A stretch of DNA of 13,329 nt. Source: Candidatus Helarchaeota archaeon. Lineage in GTDB: Archaea; Asgardarchaeota; Lokiarchaeia; Helarchaeales; JABXJV01. A program made the translations under genes and the position numbers. The notes beneath the pieces are model-generated. The model was not told where the DNA came from, did no database searches, and saw nothing but the letters and a program-made list of their open reading frames with translations. Where the stretch lies: positions 1-13,329 of the forward strand of contig JABXJV010000156.1 of the NCBI GenBank assembly GCA_013375355.1, in the 5' to 3' direction. Shown one piece after another: positions 7,080 through 13,329 of the stretch. How positions within the stretch are numbered: position 1 is the first letter of the stretch; the number at the start of each line of letters is the position of its first letter.

Positions 7080-7481
7080 CTAGACTACTGGAATTGTTAA
7101 TTCGAAAATTTGAATATGCTTTTTAAATCTACTTCGGCTTATCAATTTAAAAAAACCAGATTGAGTTGCTTTTTCCACATTTCCGGGGTCCAAGAAAATT
7201 TTACGATCAAGTACAGCGTATAAAAGACGTTCTCCGTATTCTATTAAATCTTTAGCATTTAATACTTGTTGTAAAGTAGAGAAATCAGAAAATTTTACCA
7301 TCATTTCTCCCTTTCTATCAGTTAATTTAGCGATATTTATCAAAAGTTGTTTCTCTATTCGAGAAATTTTAATGAGACAATTTTCTACTTTAATAAAAAT
7401 AGTGTCATCCTTAAGCGGTTTTAATCTCTTAATTCTAGAAAATAAATCCTTATATTTATCAACAACTTTTTGACATTCCAT
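7080..7481 (-). CDS. Hypothetical protein
   Basis: A 133-residue protein that I do not recognise. It looks mixed alpha/beta and basic. A Lys-rich helical N-terminus (KVVDKYKDLFSRIKRLKPLK) is followed by a strand-like IFIKVENCLIKI, then helices around residues 45-90 (FSDFSTLQQVLNAKDLIEYG). There is no membrane span, signal peptide or metal motif. It is divergent from the first of the three coiled-coil genes, with 137 bases between them, so the two promoters share this gap. No clear SD precedes ATG 7481. Confidence 0.6.
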   Translation of the reverse strand: MECQKVVDKYKDLFSRIKRLKPLKDDTIFIKVENCLIKISRIEKQLLINIAKLTDRKGEMMVKFSDFSTLQQVLNAKDLIEYGERLLYAVLDRKIFLDPGNVEKATQSGFFKLISRSRFKKHIQIFELTIPVV

Positions 7482-7618
7482 ATCTTTTTTTAGATCTTAA
7501 AAATTATAAATTTAAGCAAAAAATGATCCAAGAAAATTTTAAAAAATGCAAATAATAAGAATAATCAATTGAAATAAAATCAATTTAAAAACTAAATAAT
7601 TAGAAATGGTGAAAATAA

Positions 7619-8284
7619 ATGATTTTAGATATTGAAAGGCTTATTAATGAGGACATAGACTTAAAAAATGAAATGCATTCCATTTTCAGGAAACTAGAAG
7701 ATGGTTACGATGATATGATTAAAGTATATGAAAAATTCGAAAAACCTTTAACGCAAATAATTGACACTTTAAAAGAATATGCAAGATTAACATCGGAAGA
7801 CCAGCAAGATTCTCCATATTTCGCTCTCGCTAAAAGATACGAGTCTCTAATTGATTCACAAAAGCAACTCGTTCATGATGTTAAAAATGATGTTGTCATA
7901 GTTCTTCAGGATATCGTGAACAAGTCAGAACTTTTGAATGAATCAATCAAAGATTTAAATTCCGCTGCAAAGAATGCAAGAAAATTAAGGAACAAAATTA
8001 ATAAATTAGGTGATCAGATAGAGGAATTAAAAGCTAAGGGGAAGCCTGAAAAGGTTCCCAAAAAAGAAAGCGAAAAACAAATAAAAGAATCAGAATTCAG
8101 CCTTGCAAGAGATAAACTTATAGAGGCAAAAGGTAGGTTTGATGGCACCCTAGGAAATTTTAATATAGAACGAGATGATATTTTAAAAGATGCTTTAGAA
8201 AAGATGGCAGACGCCGAAAACAAGTATGTAAATACCATGAAAGATGTAATTGACGAAGAAAAAGAAGCTGCTGGAAAGCTCTAA
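7619..8284 (+). CDS. Coiled-coil protein, BAR-like, paralogue A of three
   Basis: A 221-residue cytosolic protein built almost wholly of amphipathic helix, with no Cys, membrane span or signal peptide. Three long helices are suggested: about 3-58, 66-140 and 148-218. They are separated by a TS...SPYFA turn (58-69) and a basic loop KAKGKPEKVPKKE (138-150). Landmarks shared with B and C are EDID-KNE (11-18), F-KLE, LKEYA--TS, YE--ID-QKQ, D-D-V-VLQ-IV-KS-LL, RKLRNK and FN-ERD-ILK (181-190). The three-helix plan, the short basic loop before helix 3 and the overall size recall eukaryotic BAR domains such as endophilin, which dimerise and bend membranes. This is a resemblance in architecture, not a proven homology; an ESCRT-III/PspA-like coil is another option. 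A GGTGA box precedes ATG 7619. Confidence 0.7.
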   Translation: MILDIERLINEDIDLKNEMHSIFRKLEDGYDDMIKVYEKFEKPLTQIIDTLKEYARLTSEDQQDSPYFALAKRYESLIDSQKQLVHDVKNDVVIVLQDIVNKSELLNESIKDLNSAAKNARKLRNKINKLGDQIEELKAKGKPEKVPKKESEKQIKESEFSLARDKLIEAKGRFDGTLGNFNIERDDILKDALEKMADAENKYVNTMKDVIDEEKEAAGKL

Positions 8285-8426
8285 TTATCTATTTTTATTT
8301 TTAATAACGTTTTTATTTAATTTTTTTAAGATTTTAAATTTCAATTATAATATTCATAAAGTAATAAATAATAAAAGGAAAGAAAATCAAATAAAAATTT
8401 AACAAATTGGATAGGATGAAAAAAAA
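8285..8426 (+). terminator. T-rich spacer, likely 3' end of gene A and leader of gene B
   Basis: Directly after the stop come several T runs (CTATTTTTATTTTTAAT, then GTTTTTATTTAATTTTTTT), the usual archaeal termination signal. An A-rich leader with AGGATGA follows, 8 bases before ATG 8427. The three coiled-coil genes therefore look separately transcribed. Confidence 0.4.
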
Positions 8427-9176
8427 ATGAGTTTAGATATTGACAAGATCATTGCTGAAGATATTGATGTAAAAAATGAATTTACTACTATTTTCAAGAA
8501 GCTTGAAGGAGGATTTAAAGGATTAATAGGTGTCTATGAAAAATCTGATAAGGCTTATGCACAAATTAGTGATAATCTCAAGGAATACGCTAAAGCGACC
8601 TCTGCCTCTGGTAAAGAAGAAGCGTCGCCATTTTTTGCCCTAGGGAATAATTATGAGGCAATTATTGATAGCCATAAACAACTTTCTCTTGATATTACAG
8701 ACGATATCATAATTGTGTTGCAGCATTTAGTTGGTAAATCTGCACTTCTTGATGAGACATATAAAGACTTGAATTCATACATAAAAGATGTTAGAAAATT
8801 GAGAAATAAAGTCGCTAAAATAGAGGCACAAATAGAAGATCTACATGCAAAAGGCAGACCTGAAAAAGTAACGAAAAAAGAGTCCGAAAAACAAAAAACA
8901 CAAGAAGAATTAAACAGCGCAAATGATAGATTAAAAAGTTCAAAAGAACGTTATGATAATGCAATCGGAGATTTTAATCAAGAACGAGACGAGATACTAA
9001 AAGGTGCATTAAAAAAATTAGTTTCTGCGGAAAATACATATATTGGGGCATTAAAAGGAATAATTGGTGGATTAGAGAAAGCTACTGGAGGAAAAGTAAC
9101 TAAGACGAAAGCACCTGTCGTAGAAGAAGCACCAGCTGAAGAAGAAACAACAGAAGAAGCGCCTGCCGATGAATAA
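8427..9176 (+). CDS. Coiled-coil protein, BAR-like, paralogue B with acidic tail
   Basis: A 249-residue member of the three-gene family, aligning with A and C from the first residue (MSLDIDKIIAEDIDVKNE). It has the same three-helix plan, SPFFA turn, RKLRNK segment, basic loop HAKGRPEKVTKKE and FNQERDEILK motif. Two features set it apart: a two-residue insertion in the first turn (TSASGKEEASPFF), and about 30 extra C-terminal residues that are disordered and rich in Ala, Pro and Glu (VVEEAPAEEETTEEAPADE). Such a tail could be a partner-binding or regulatory region and is absent from A and C. The core is a candidate for a dimeric curved coiled coil acting on membranes or filaments. The function is unknown. 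Confidence 0.7.
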   Translation: MSLDIDKIIAEDIDVKNEFTTIFKKLEGGFKGLIGVYEKSDKAYAQISDNLKEYAKATSASGKEEASPFFALGNNYEAIIDSHKQLSLDITDDIIIVLQHLVGKSALLDETYKDLNSYIKDVRKLRNKVAKIEAQIEDLHAKGRPEKVTKKESEKQKTQEELNSANDRLKSSKERYDNAIGDFNQERDEILKGALKKLVSAENTYIGALKGIIGGLEKATGGKVTKTKAPVVEEAPAEEETTEEAPADE

Positions 9177-9440
9177 GATACTAATGATTAACTAATAAGG
9201 TAATAACCATATAAAAATTCAAAAAATACTTTTAATTTCATTCCTCATCAATTTTTTTATTAATTCATGTTTTTATCTCAATTTTTTACATATTTTTATG
9301 ATTTTTTTGTGTTCTACATCATTTAAAATAAAAAATGTTAAGAAATTGAAATAATATTAATAAAGCTTAAAATCATAATAAAAGGAATTATTATCAAATT
9401 AAGAAATAATATTTAAAGAATTAAAAATGGTGAAATAAAA
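9177..9440 (+). other. Spacer between coiled-coil genes B and C
   Basis: 264 bases without a gene. Repeated T runs between about 9225 and 9308 fit termination of gene B. The final part is A-rich and ends in AATGGTGAAATAAAA before ATG 9441, almost the same leader text as before gene A (AATGGTGAAAATAA). The leader was therefore duplicated along with the gene or is under selection. Confidence 0.45.
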
Positions 9441-10106
9441 ATGAGTTTTAGTATGGATCAATTACTTGCTGAAGATATCGACGTAAAAAATGAAATGAAT
9501 ATTATTTTTAAGAAGCTAGAAGACGGTTTCAATGATATACTAAAAAATACTGAAAAATTTGAAGGACCGTATGGGAAAATCATTGAAAACCTTAAAGAAT
9601 ACGCAAGAGTCACCTCTGAGAGTCAAGAAGCATCACCATTCTTCGCTGTTGCAAAAAAATATGAGGGACTTCTTGATGGTCAAAAACAATATATTCATGA
9701 TGTAACTGATGATGTTATCCTTGTGCTGAGACAATTGGTAGGAAAATCCGATTTATTAAATGATTCAATCAAAGAATTAAGTTCTGCCGCAAAAGACGCA
9801 AGAAAATTAAAGGGGAAACTTGAAAAAATAGATGCTGACATAGCAGACGCACAAACCAAAGGTAGAACTGATAAAGCGACAAAGAAATTGGCTGAAAAAG
9901 AAACAAAAACAGCAGAATTTAACGCCTCAAAAGATAAACTGTCAGACACTAAAGACCGATTTGACAAATTAATGACTGATTTTAATCAAGAAAAAGACGA
10001 ACTTATAAAGAAATCTTTGACAGATTTGATAGCTTCAGAAAAAAAATTAATAGAAGCTATGCAGGCAGTGCATGAAGAACTTGATAAAACAGTAGCAAGT
10101 CTTTAA
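9441..10106 (+). CDS. Coiled-coil protein, BAR-like, paralogue C
   Basis: A 221-residue protein, the same length as paralogue A and clearly homologous to A and B throughout (LLAEDIDVKNEM at the start, LKEYARVTS, ASPFFAVAKKYE, DVTDDVILVLRQLVGKS, AAKDARKLKGK, FNQEKDELIKKSL). The third helix is Lys/Glu/Asp-rich and ends in a heptad-like stretch (AMQAVHEELDKT). It has no Cys, Trp or membrane span. The basic loop (TKGRTDKATKK) has drifted from the KPEKV form of A and B, so C is the more divergent copy there. A GGTGA box precedes ATG 9441. Role as for A: a candidate membrane-shaping or scaffold protein, by architecture only. Confidence 0.7.
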   Translation: MSFSMDQLLAEDIDVKNEMNIIFKKLEDGFNDILKNTEKFEGPYGKIIENLKEYARVTSESQEASPFFAVAKKYEGLLDGQKQYIHDVTDDVILVLRQLVGKSDLLNDSIKELSSAAKDARKLKGKLEKIDADIADAQTKGRTDKATKKLAEKETKTAEFNASKDKLSDTKDRFDKLMTDFNQEKDELIKKSLTDLIASEKKLIEAMQAVHEELDKTVASL

Positions 10107-10140
10107 ATTTTTTAAATTTTTTTTTATTTTATTTTAATTT
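10107..10140 (+). terminator. T-run terminator after paralogue C
   Basis: ATTTTTTAAATTTTTTTTTATTTTATTTTAATTTT-like text begins at the stop codon. T tracts without a strong hairpin are typical archaeal terminators. It would end the + strand genes before the convergent hdrA operon. Confidence 0.5.
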
Positions 10141-10198
10141 TCCTCTAAACGTTATATGAGGTTTTTAATCTTTACATTATATCTTATTATTAAAATTA

Positions 10199-10230
10199 GG
10201 AATTTCCCGTTGCATTCGGGGAGTCATTCC
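10199..10230 (-). promoter_or_regulatory. SECIS-like element in the hdrA 3' untranslated region
   Basis: Read on the minus strand, GGAAU pairs with AUUCC. An asymmetric internal loop follows (GACUC on the 5' side, AA on the 3' side). Then CCCG pairs with CGGG, closed by the 7-base loop AAUGCAA. The 5' side spells AUGA and the 3' side GGGAAA, so tandem sheared G-A pairs (a kink-turn core) can form, as in eukaryotic SECIS elements. The short GC stem and small loop are archaeal. It starts 31 bases after the hdrA stop. Archaeal SECIS elements normally lie in 3' untranslated regions, so this is the expected place to direct UGA decoding in hdrA. Confidence 0.7.
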
Positions 10231-10234
10231 ATAA

Positions 10235-10250
10235 CATAAGTTTACTTATG
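10235..10250 (-). repeat. Small perfect hairpin between the hdrA stop and the SECIS-like element
   Basis: CATAAG (10235-10240) pairs with CTTATG (10245-10250) around a 4-base loop. It lies between the stop codon and the SECIS-like hairpin and may act as a spacer helix. Confidence 0.4.
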
Positions 10251-10261
10251 AAATTCATTCT

Positions 10262-12238
10262 CTATTCAGTTGATTGAATTTTTGTCAATTCGGTAAATAA
10301 ATTGTCGATATAAGACTCGAATTGTTTATTTCCATATGCTTTAAGGGTCATAGCGTTATTTTTACAGATAGCAGCACACGCTCCACACCCTTGACAAAAT
10401 ATTTCATTCACCTTTATAGTATCATTCTCCATTGTGATTGCTTGGTAGGGACAAATGACCACGCATTGTCCACATCTACTACAATTCTGAACATTCACAT
10501 TTGCACGTATTAATTCTATTTCATAGATTCCTCTAGTCATCGGAATTGCAGCTGCTGCAGCTGCACCTTTTCCTTGATTTACAGTTGCATCAACAGCTTT
10601 AGGACCTTGAGCAACACCTGCCACGTAAATTCCGGGTATTTTAGTTCTTATTGGATCCAATCTCTGGTGAAATTCTTTTATAAATCCGTCAGGGCTCCTC
10701 TCCAGACGTAACTGACTTGCTATCTTGTCAGTACCTTCAGAAGGTTCCATAGCAACCGATAGGACCACCAATTCTGCTTCCAATTTTTTAATTTCTCCAT
10801 TAAGAGTATCTTCAACTCGTAAAATAAGATTTTTTGTCTCTGGATCCTCTTTCACTTCAGCAATATTTCCACGGAGAAACTTTATACCTAATTCTCGCAT
10901 TCTTTTGTAATACTCTTCATAAGCTTTTCCTGGTGTTCTAATATCCATGTAACAAATCGTTATATCAGTATCTGGGTTTTCATGTTTTAATAACCCAGCA
11001 TTTTTAATGGCTACGAGACAGCACACTCCAGCGCTACAATATTCATTAGTATCGACGCTTCTTGAGCCAACACACTGAATCATGACAACTTTTTTAGGGA
11101 ATTTTTCATCAGAAATTCTTCGAAATTCACCAAGGGTAGGTCCATTAGGGCTTAAGAGACGTTCTAATTGTAGCTGAGTTATAACATTTTCGTATTTGCC
11201 ATACCCAAACACACCAGTTGGGTCGAAGATTTTATACCCGCTTGCCACAATAATAGTACCTACATTAATTGTTATTTCTTCAGGCTGTTGTTCAAAATCA
11301 ATTGCTTCTTCTTCACATTTTGCAACACATAAACGGCATTTGATGCATTTTTCTTCATCAATTGTGTATTTTAAAGGCACTGCTTGAGGAAACAATGTGT
11401 ATATAGCTCTTCTGCTACTGTAACCGAAGTTGAACTCGTTTGGTACGTGAATTGGACATACTTCTGGACAAGCTCCGCATCCAGTACATTTATCTTCTTT
11501 CACAAACCTAGGTTTTTTCAAGATTTTTACTTGAAAATTACCAATATACCCTTCGATACCTGTTATTTCACTGTATGTAATTAATTCAATATTCGGGTGA
11601 CTGCCGGTTTCAAGCATTAGTGGTCCAAGAATTCAGATGCAACATTCGTCAGTGGGGAAAATTCGGTCAAACATTGCTGTATGACCCCCAATTGTTGTGG
11701 ATTTTTCTACCAGATATACTTTAAACCCCTGATCTGCAAGATTTAAAGCACTAGTCATTCCAGCAATGCCACCGCCAACAATTAATACTTCCGGTTTAAC
11801 ATCAACTTTTTTAATAGGAATCAATTCCAAAAGAGCCGCTTTATAAACTGAAGCTCTTAATAAATCTTTAGCTTTTTCAAACGCGATTTCTGGACTATCC
11901 CGATGAACGTAAGAATCATGTTCCCGAATGTTTACGAATTCCAACATACTCGGATCTAAACCGTTATCTCGTAGAACTCTTCGAAATACTCTTTGATGTG
12001 TTTGAGGAGTACAAGCTGCAACTATGATCCGATTCAGCTTAAATTCCTCTATCTTTTCCGAAATTAAAGCAGCACCAGCTTCAGTACACAAGGAAATATA
12101 TTCCTCAGCTACTGCCACCAATGGTAGTGATTTGGCGTATTCGACTATCTCAGGTACATCAATAATATCGGCAATATTTTTACCTCAGCGACAAACAAAA
12201 ACTCCAATGCGAATAGTATCTTCAGTCAACGCTCTCAT
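10262..12238 (-). CDS. hdrA: Heterodisulfide reductase subunit A, with two predicted selenocysteines
   Basis: 658 residues if UGA at codons 18 and 202 is read as selenocysteine; otherwise the frame breaks in three. HdrA is the FAD and iron-sulfur electron-bifurcating hub of Hdr complexes. In order: an N-terminal RIGVFVCRUGKNIA motif (CxCG in relatives), EFVNIREHDSYVH (about 100-112), an FAD loop VLIVGGGIAG (151-160), FPTDECCIUILGP around U202, ferredoxin-type clusters at C251/C254/C257/C261 and C298/C301/C304/C308, the family motif QCVGSR with YCSAGVCC, GKGAAAAAAIP, and a C-terminal pair of [4Fe-4S] motifs (586-625). All three segments are in one frame and every family landmark is present, so decay is unlikely. 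ATG 12238 follows GGAGGTG and overlaps the mvhD end by 17 bases. A SECIS-like hairpin follows the stop. Confidence 0.88.
11633..11635 (-). other. In-frame UGA, predicted selenocysteine 202 of HdrA
   Basis: The context DECCI-UGA-ILGP aligns with the DCSxCILAP motif of ordinary HdrA, so the UGA replaces a conserved cysteine. That cysteine lies in the cluster-binding region next to the FAD domain. Methanococcal HdrA is known to contain selenocysteine, and this is a natural site for it. Reading resumes in the same frame with full similarity. Confidence 0.82.
12185..12187 (-). other. In-frame UGA, predicted selenocysteine 18 of HdrA
   Basis: The context RIGVFVCR-UGA-GKNIADIIDVPEI matches the N-terminal HdrA motif VFVCHCGxNIA, where the UGA replaces the second cysteine of CxC. 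Similarity continues on both sides without a frame change. The upstream start ATG 12238, with its SD, only makes sense if this codon is read through. Confidence 0.75.
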
Positions 12239-12653
12239 CACCACCTCCATTACTTTTTTTAAGTGGATTTGGTCCTAACTTTTTAATTTTTTCTGTAAAT
12301 TCTTGAACAGTAAATTGAAATTTTGCCCCTTCGCTTGCAGAAACCCATTCTAGACGAAGTCGGTCTGCGCCAAGACCAAGATTTTCAAGTACGTTTTTTA
12401 AACTAGTCATCCGTTTTTCAGCGGCGAGATTTCCAGAGATATAGTGACAATCTCCTGGATGGCAGCCTCCAACCAATACTCCATCGACCCCGTTCTCAAA
12501 TGCTTTCAAAACGAAGACTGGATCCACTCGACCCGAACACATAACCCTAATAACACGAATAGTAGGAGGATACTGAAATCTGCTAACCCCAGCCAAATCC
12601 GCTCCTGCGTAGCTGCACCAATTACATAGAAATGCTAATATTTTTGGGAACAA
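12222..12653 (-). CDS. mvhD: MvhD/VhuD-family iron-sulfur protein (delta subunit)
   Basis: 143 residues. MvhD carries one [2Fe-2S] cluster and passes electrons from a hydrogenase or formate/F420 module to HdrA. Clear motifs are ILAFLCNWCSYAGADLAG (from about residue 5), RVMCSGRVDP (about 35-44) and VLVGGCHPGDCHY, which together hold the cluster cysteines. All sites here are Cys; there is no in-frame UGA, unlike selenocysteine-containing VhuD. I start at TTG 12653 because GAGGTG lies 6 bases upstream and the family begins just before PKILAF; GTG 12662 is an alternative. The C-terminus (GPNPLKKSNGGGDESVD) overlaps hdrA by 17 bases. The gene lies 10 bases after the HdrD-like gene, so the three form an operon. 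Confidence 0.88.
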   Translation of the reverse strand: MFPKILAFLCNWCSYAGADLAGVSRFQYPPTIRVIRVMCSGRVDPVFVLKAFENGVDGVLVGGCHPGDCHYISGNLAAEKRMTSLKNVLENLGLGADRLRLEWVSASEGAKFQFTVQEFTEKIKKLGPNPLKKSNGGGDESVD

Positions 12654-12663
12654 ACAATACACC

Positions 12664-13329
12664 TCAAATAAGAAAAGCACTCTTAGCTACAAACGTAGCA
12701 AAATCCTCAATTTGAATAGTAAATTCTTTTTCATTAGGATCTTCTTTTAATTCGTGTTTTAAGCAATTAAAATGCATTTGACATTTTGGGCAAGTAGTGA
12801 CTAAAACTTCAGCACCCGTATTTTCTGCTTCTGTTAATCGGAGGGTCCTTAACATTTTCGTCTCAATATTACAATTAATCCATGAATTCACTCCGCAACA
12901 TTGAGCATCCTCACGAGAATTCTCCATTTCGATCAATTCCACTCCAGGAATTGCTTGAAGAACTTTACGTGGAGCATCATAAATTCCTAAATGTCTTCCA
13001 TATCGACAAGGATCATGATAAGTTATTTTTCTCGGATATTCATAAGAGAATTCAAATTCTTTATTCTCAATTTTATTAAGTAAAAATTCTGCTAAAGAAG
13101 TAACTTCGAAATTATATTCCCGAATATATTTAGGATAGTCAATTTTGAATGTTCTATAACCTTCAGCACAATTAAATATAACTAATTTAGCCCCAATTTT
13201 TTCAATTGCATTAATATTGTATTCTCCTAATTTTTTAAAGGTTGATAAATCGCCGGTCCATAAACTATCATGACCGCAGCATTTTTCATCTTCAAGAATA
13301 GTGGGTATAATTCCCAATTTATTTAATAA
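12664..13329 (-). CDS. HdrD/GlpC-like CCG-domain iron-sulfur reductase (partial, C-terminal part)
   Basis: The frame is open to the window edge, so the 5' end is missing; about 221 codons are visible. It holds the end of one CCG domain (EKCCGHDSLWTGD, then VIFNCAEGYRTFKIDYP) and a complete second one (ITYHDPCRYGRH, QCCGVNSW, TTCPKCQMHF). CCG domains bind the non-cubane [4Fe-4S] clusters that reduce the CoM-CoB heterodisulfide in HdrB and HdrD. In the first domain the usual CPxC-type pair is reduced to CAEG, so its cluster ligation may differ. Co-transcription with mvhD and hdrA suggests it supplies the acceptor-reducing module in place of separate HdrB. The acceptor is unknown: a heterodisulfide, another thiol or a quinone. 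An N-terminal ferredoxin (HdrC-like) part may lie outside the window. Confidence 0.8.
   Translation of the reverse strand, partial: LLNKLGIIPTILEDEKCCGHDSLWTGDLSTFKKLGEYNINAIEKIGAKLVIFNCAEGYRTFKIDYPKYIREYNFEVTSLAEFLLNKIENKEFEFSYEYPRKITYHDPCRYGRHLGIYDAPRKVLQAIPGVELIEMENSREDAQCCGVNSWINCNIETKMLRTLRLTEAENTGAEVLVTTCPKCQMHFNCLKHELKEDPNEKEFTIQIEDFATFVAKSAFLI

Noticed and set aside
7619..10106. ESCRT-III or PspA homologues
   Set aside because: Length and helical content fit, but I see no MIM-like tail or ESCRT-III N-terminal basic helix, and the turn positions suit a three-long-helix BAR-like plan better. Not excluded.
10555..10567. Short GCAGCTGC repeat
   Set aside because: It encodes the alanine run GKGAAAAAA, a normal HdrA feature.
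11618..11632. hdrA interpreted as two or three separate genes or a pseudogene
   Set aside because: All segments are in the same frame with no missing family motifs. Both breaks are UGA at conserved Cys positions, and a SECIS-like hairpin follows.
12222..12653. Selenocysteine in MvhD, as in VhuD of some methanogens
   Set aside because: The frame has no internal UGA, and the cluster positions are all Cys codons.
1..13329. CRISPR array, insertion sequence, rRNA
   Set aside because: No regularly spaced repeats, transposase motifs or rRNA-like GC-rich segments were seen on either strand.

Overview
The window is AT-rich DNA from an archaeon. The signs are Lrp/AsnC-type regulators, a coenzyme F420-dependent methylene-tetrahydromethanopterin reductase (Mer), methanogen-type heterodisulfide reductase genes, and Shine-Dalgarno boxes that match an archaeal 16S end (GGAGGTGA). 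The hdrA gene carries two in-frame UGA codons at conserved cysteine positions. A SECIS-like hairpin in its 3' untranslated region has an AUGA/GA core that looks more eukaryotic than methanogen-like. Selenocysteine in archaea is known in Methanococcales, Methanopyrus and Lokiarchaeota. With these signals and the coiled-coil gene family described below, a Lokiarchaeota-like Asgard archaeon is the best guess. This is an inference; no rRNA is present to prove it.

Layout. Bases 1-1512 (+) hold the tail of an unidentified gene, then a compact pair: a HypB/CooC-type P-loop GTPase and a [4Fe-4S] protein, probably a metallocentre maturation pair. Bases 1513-3470 are a decayed zone: a long hairpin, a frameshifted and 5'-truncated Na+/Ca2+ exchanger, tandem hairpins, and a stub of a FAD-dependent oxidoreductase. 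Bases 3471-5199 (-) encode Mer, with an unusual Cys-rich insertion, and an Lrp/AsnC regulator upstream of it. Bases 5743-6186 (+) encode an unknown helical protein, followed by a second Lrp/AsnC paralogue (6210-6665, -) of exactly the same length as the first. A gene relic and an unknown small protein (7080-7481, -) follow.

Bases 7619-10106 (+) hold three tandem paralogues of about 220-250 residues. They are almost wholly alpha-helical coiled coil with a three-long-helix plan resembling BAR-domain membrane-bending proteins. Each has its own leader and T-rich 3' end.

Bases 10262-13329 (-) are an electron-transfer operon: an HdrD/GlpC-like CCG-domain protein (cut by the window edge), MvhD and HdrA. 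HdrA runs continuously from 12238 to 10262 only if UGA at codons 18 and 202 is read as selenocysteine, and the SECIS-like hairpin lies 31 bases past its stop. Known HdrA/MvhD complexes bifurcate or confurcate electrons between heterodisulfide or a similar acceptor, ferredoxin and hydrogen, formate or F420. Mer and this operon suggest a C1 (Wood-Ljungdahl, methyl branch) and redox metabolism of the kind proposed for Asgard archaea. No CRISPR array, tRNA, rRNA or intact insertion sequence was seen.
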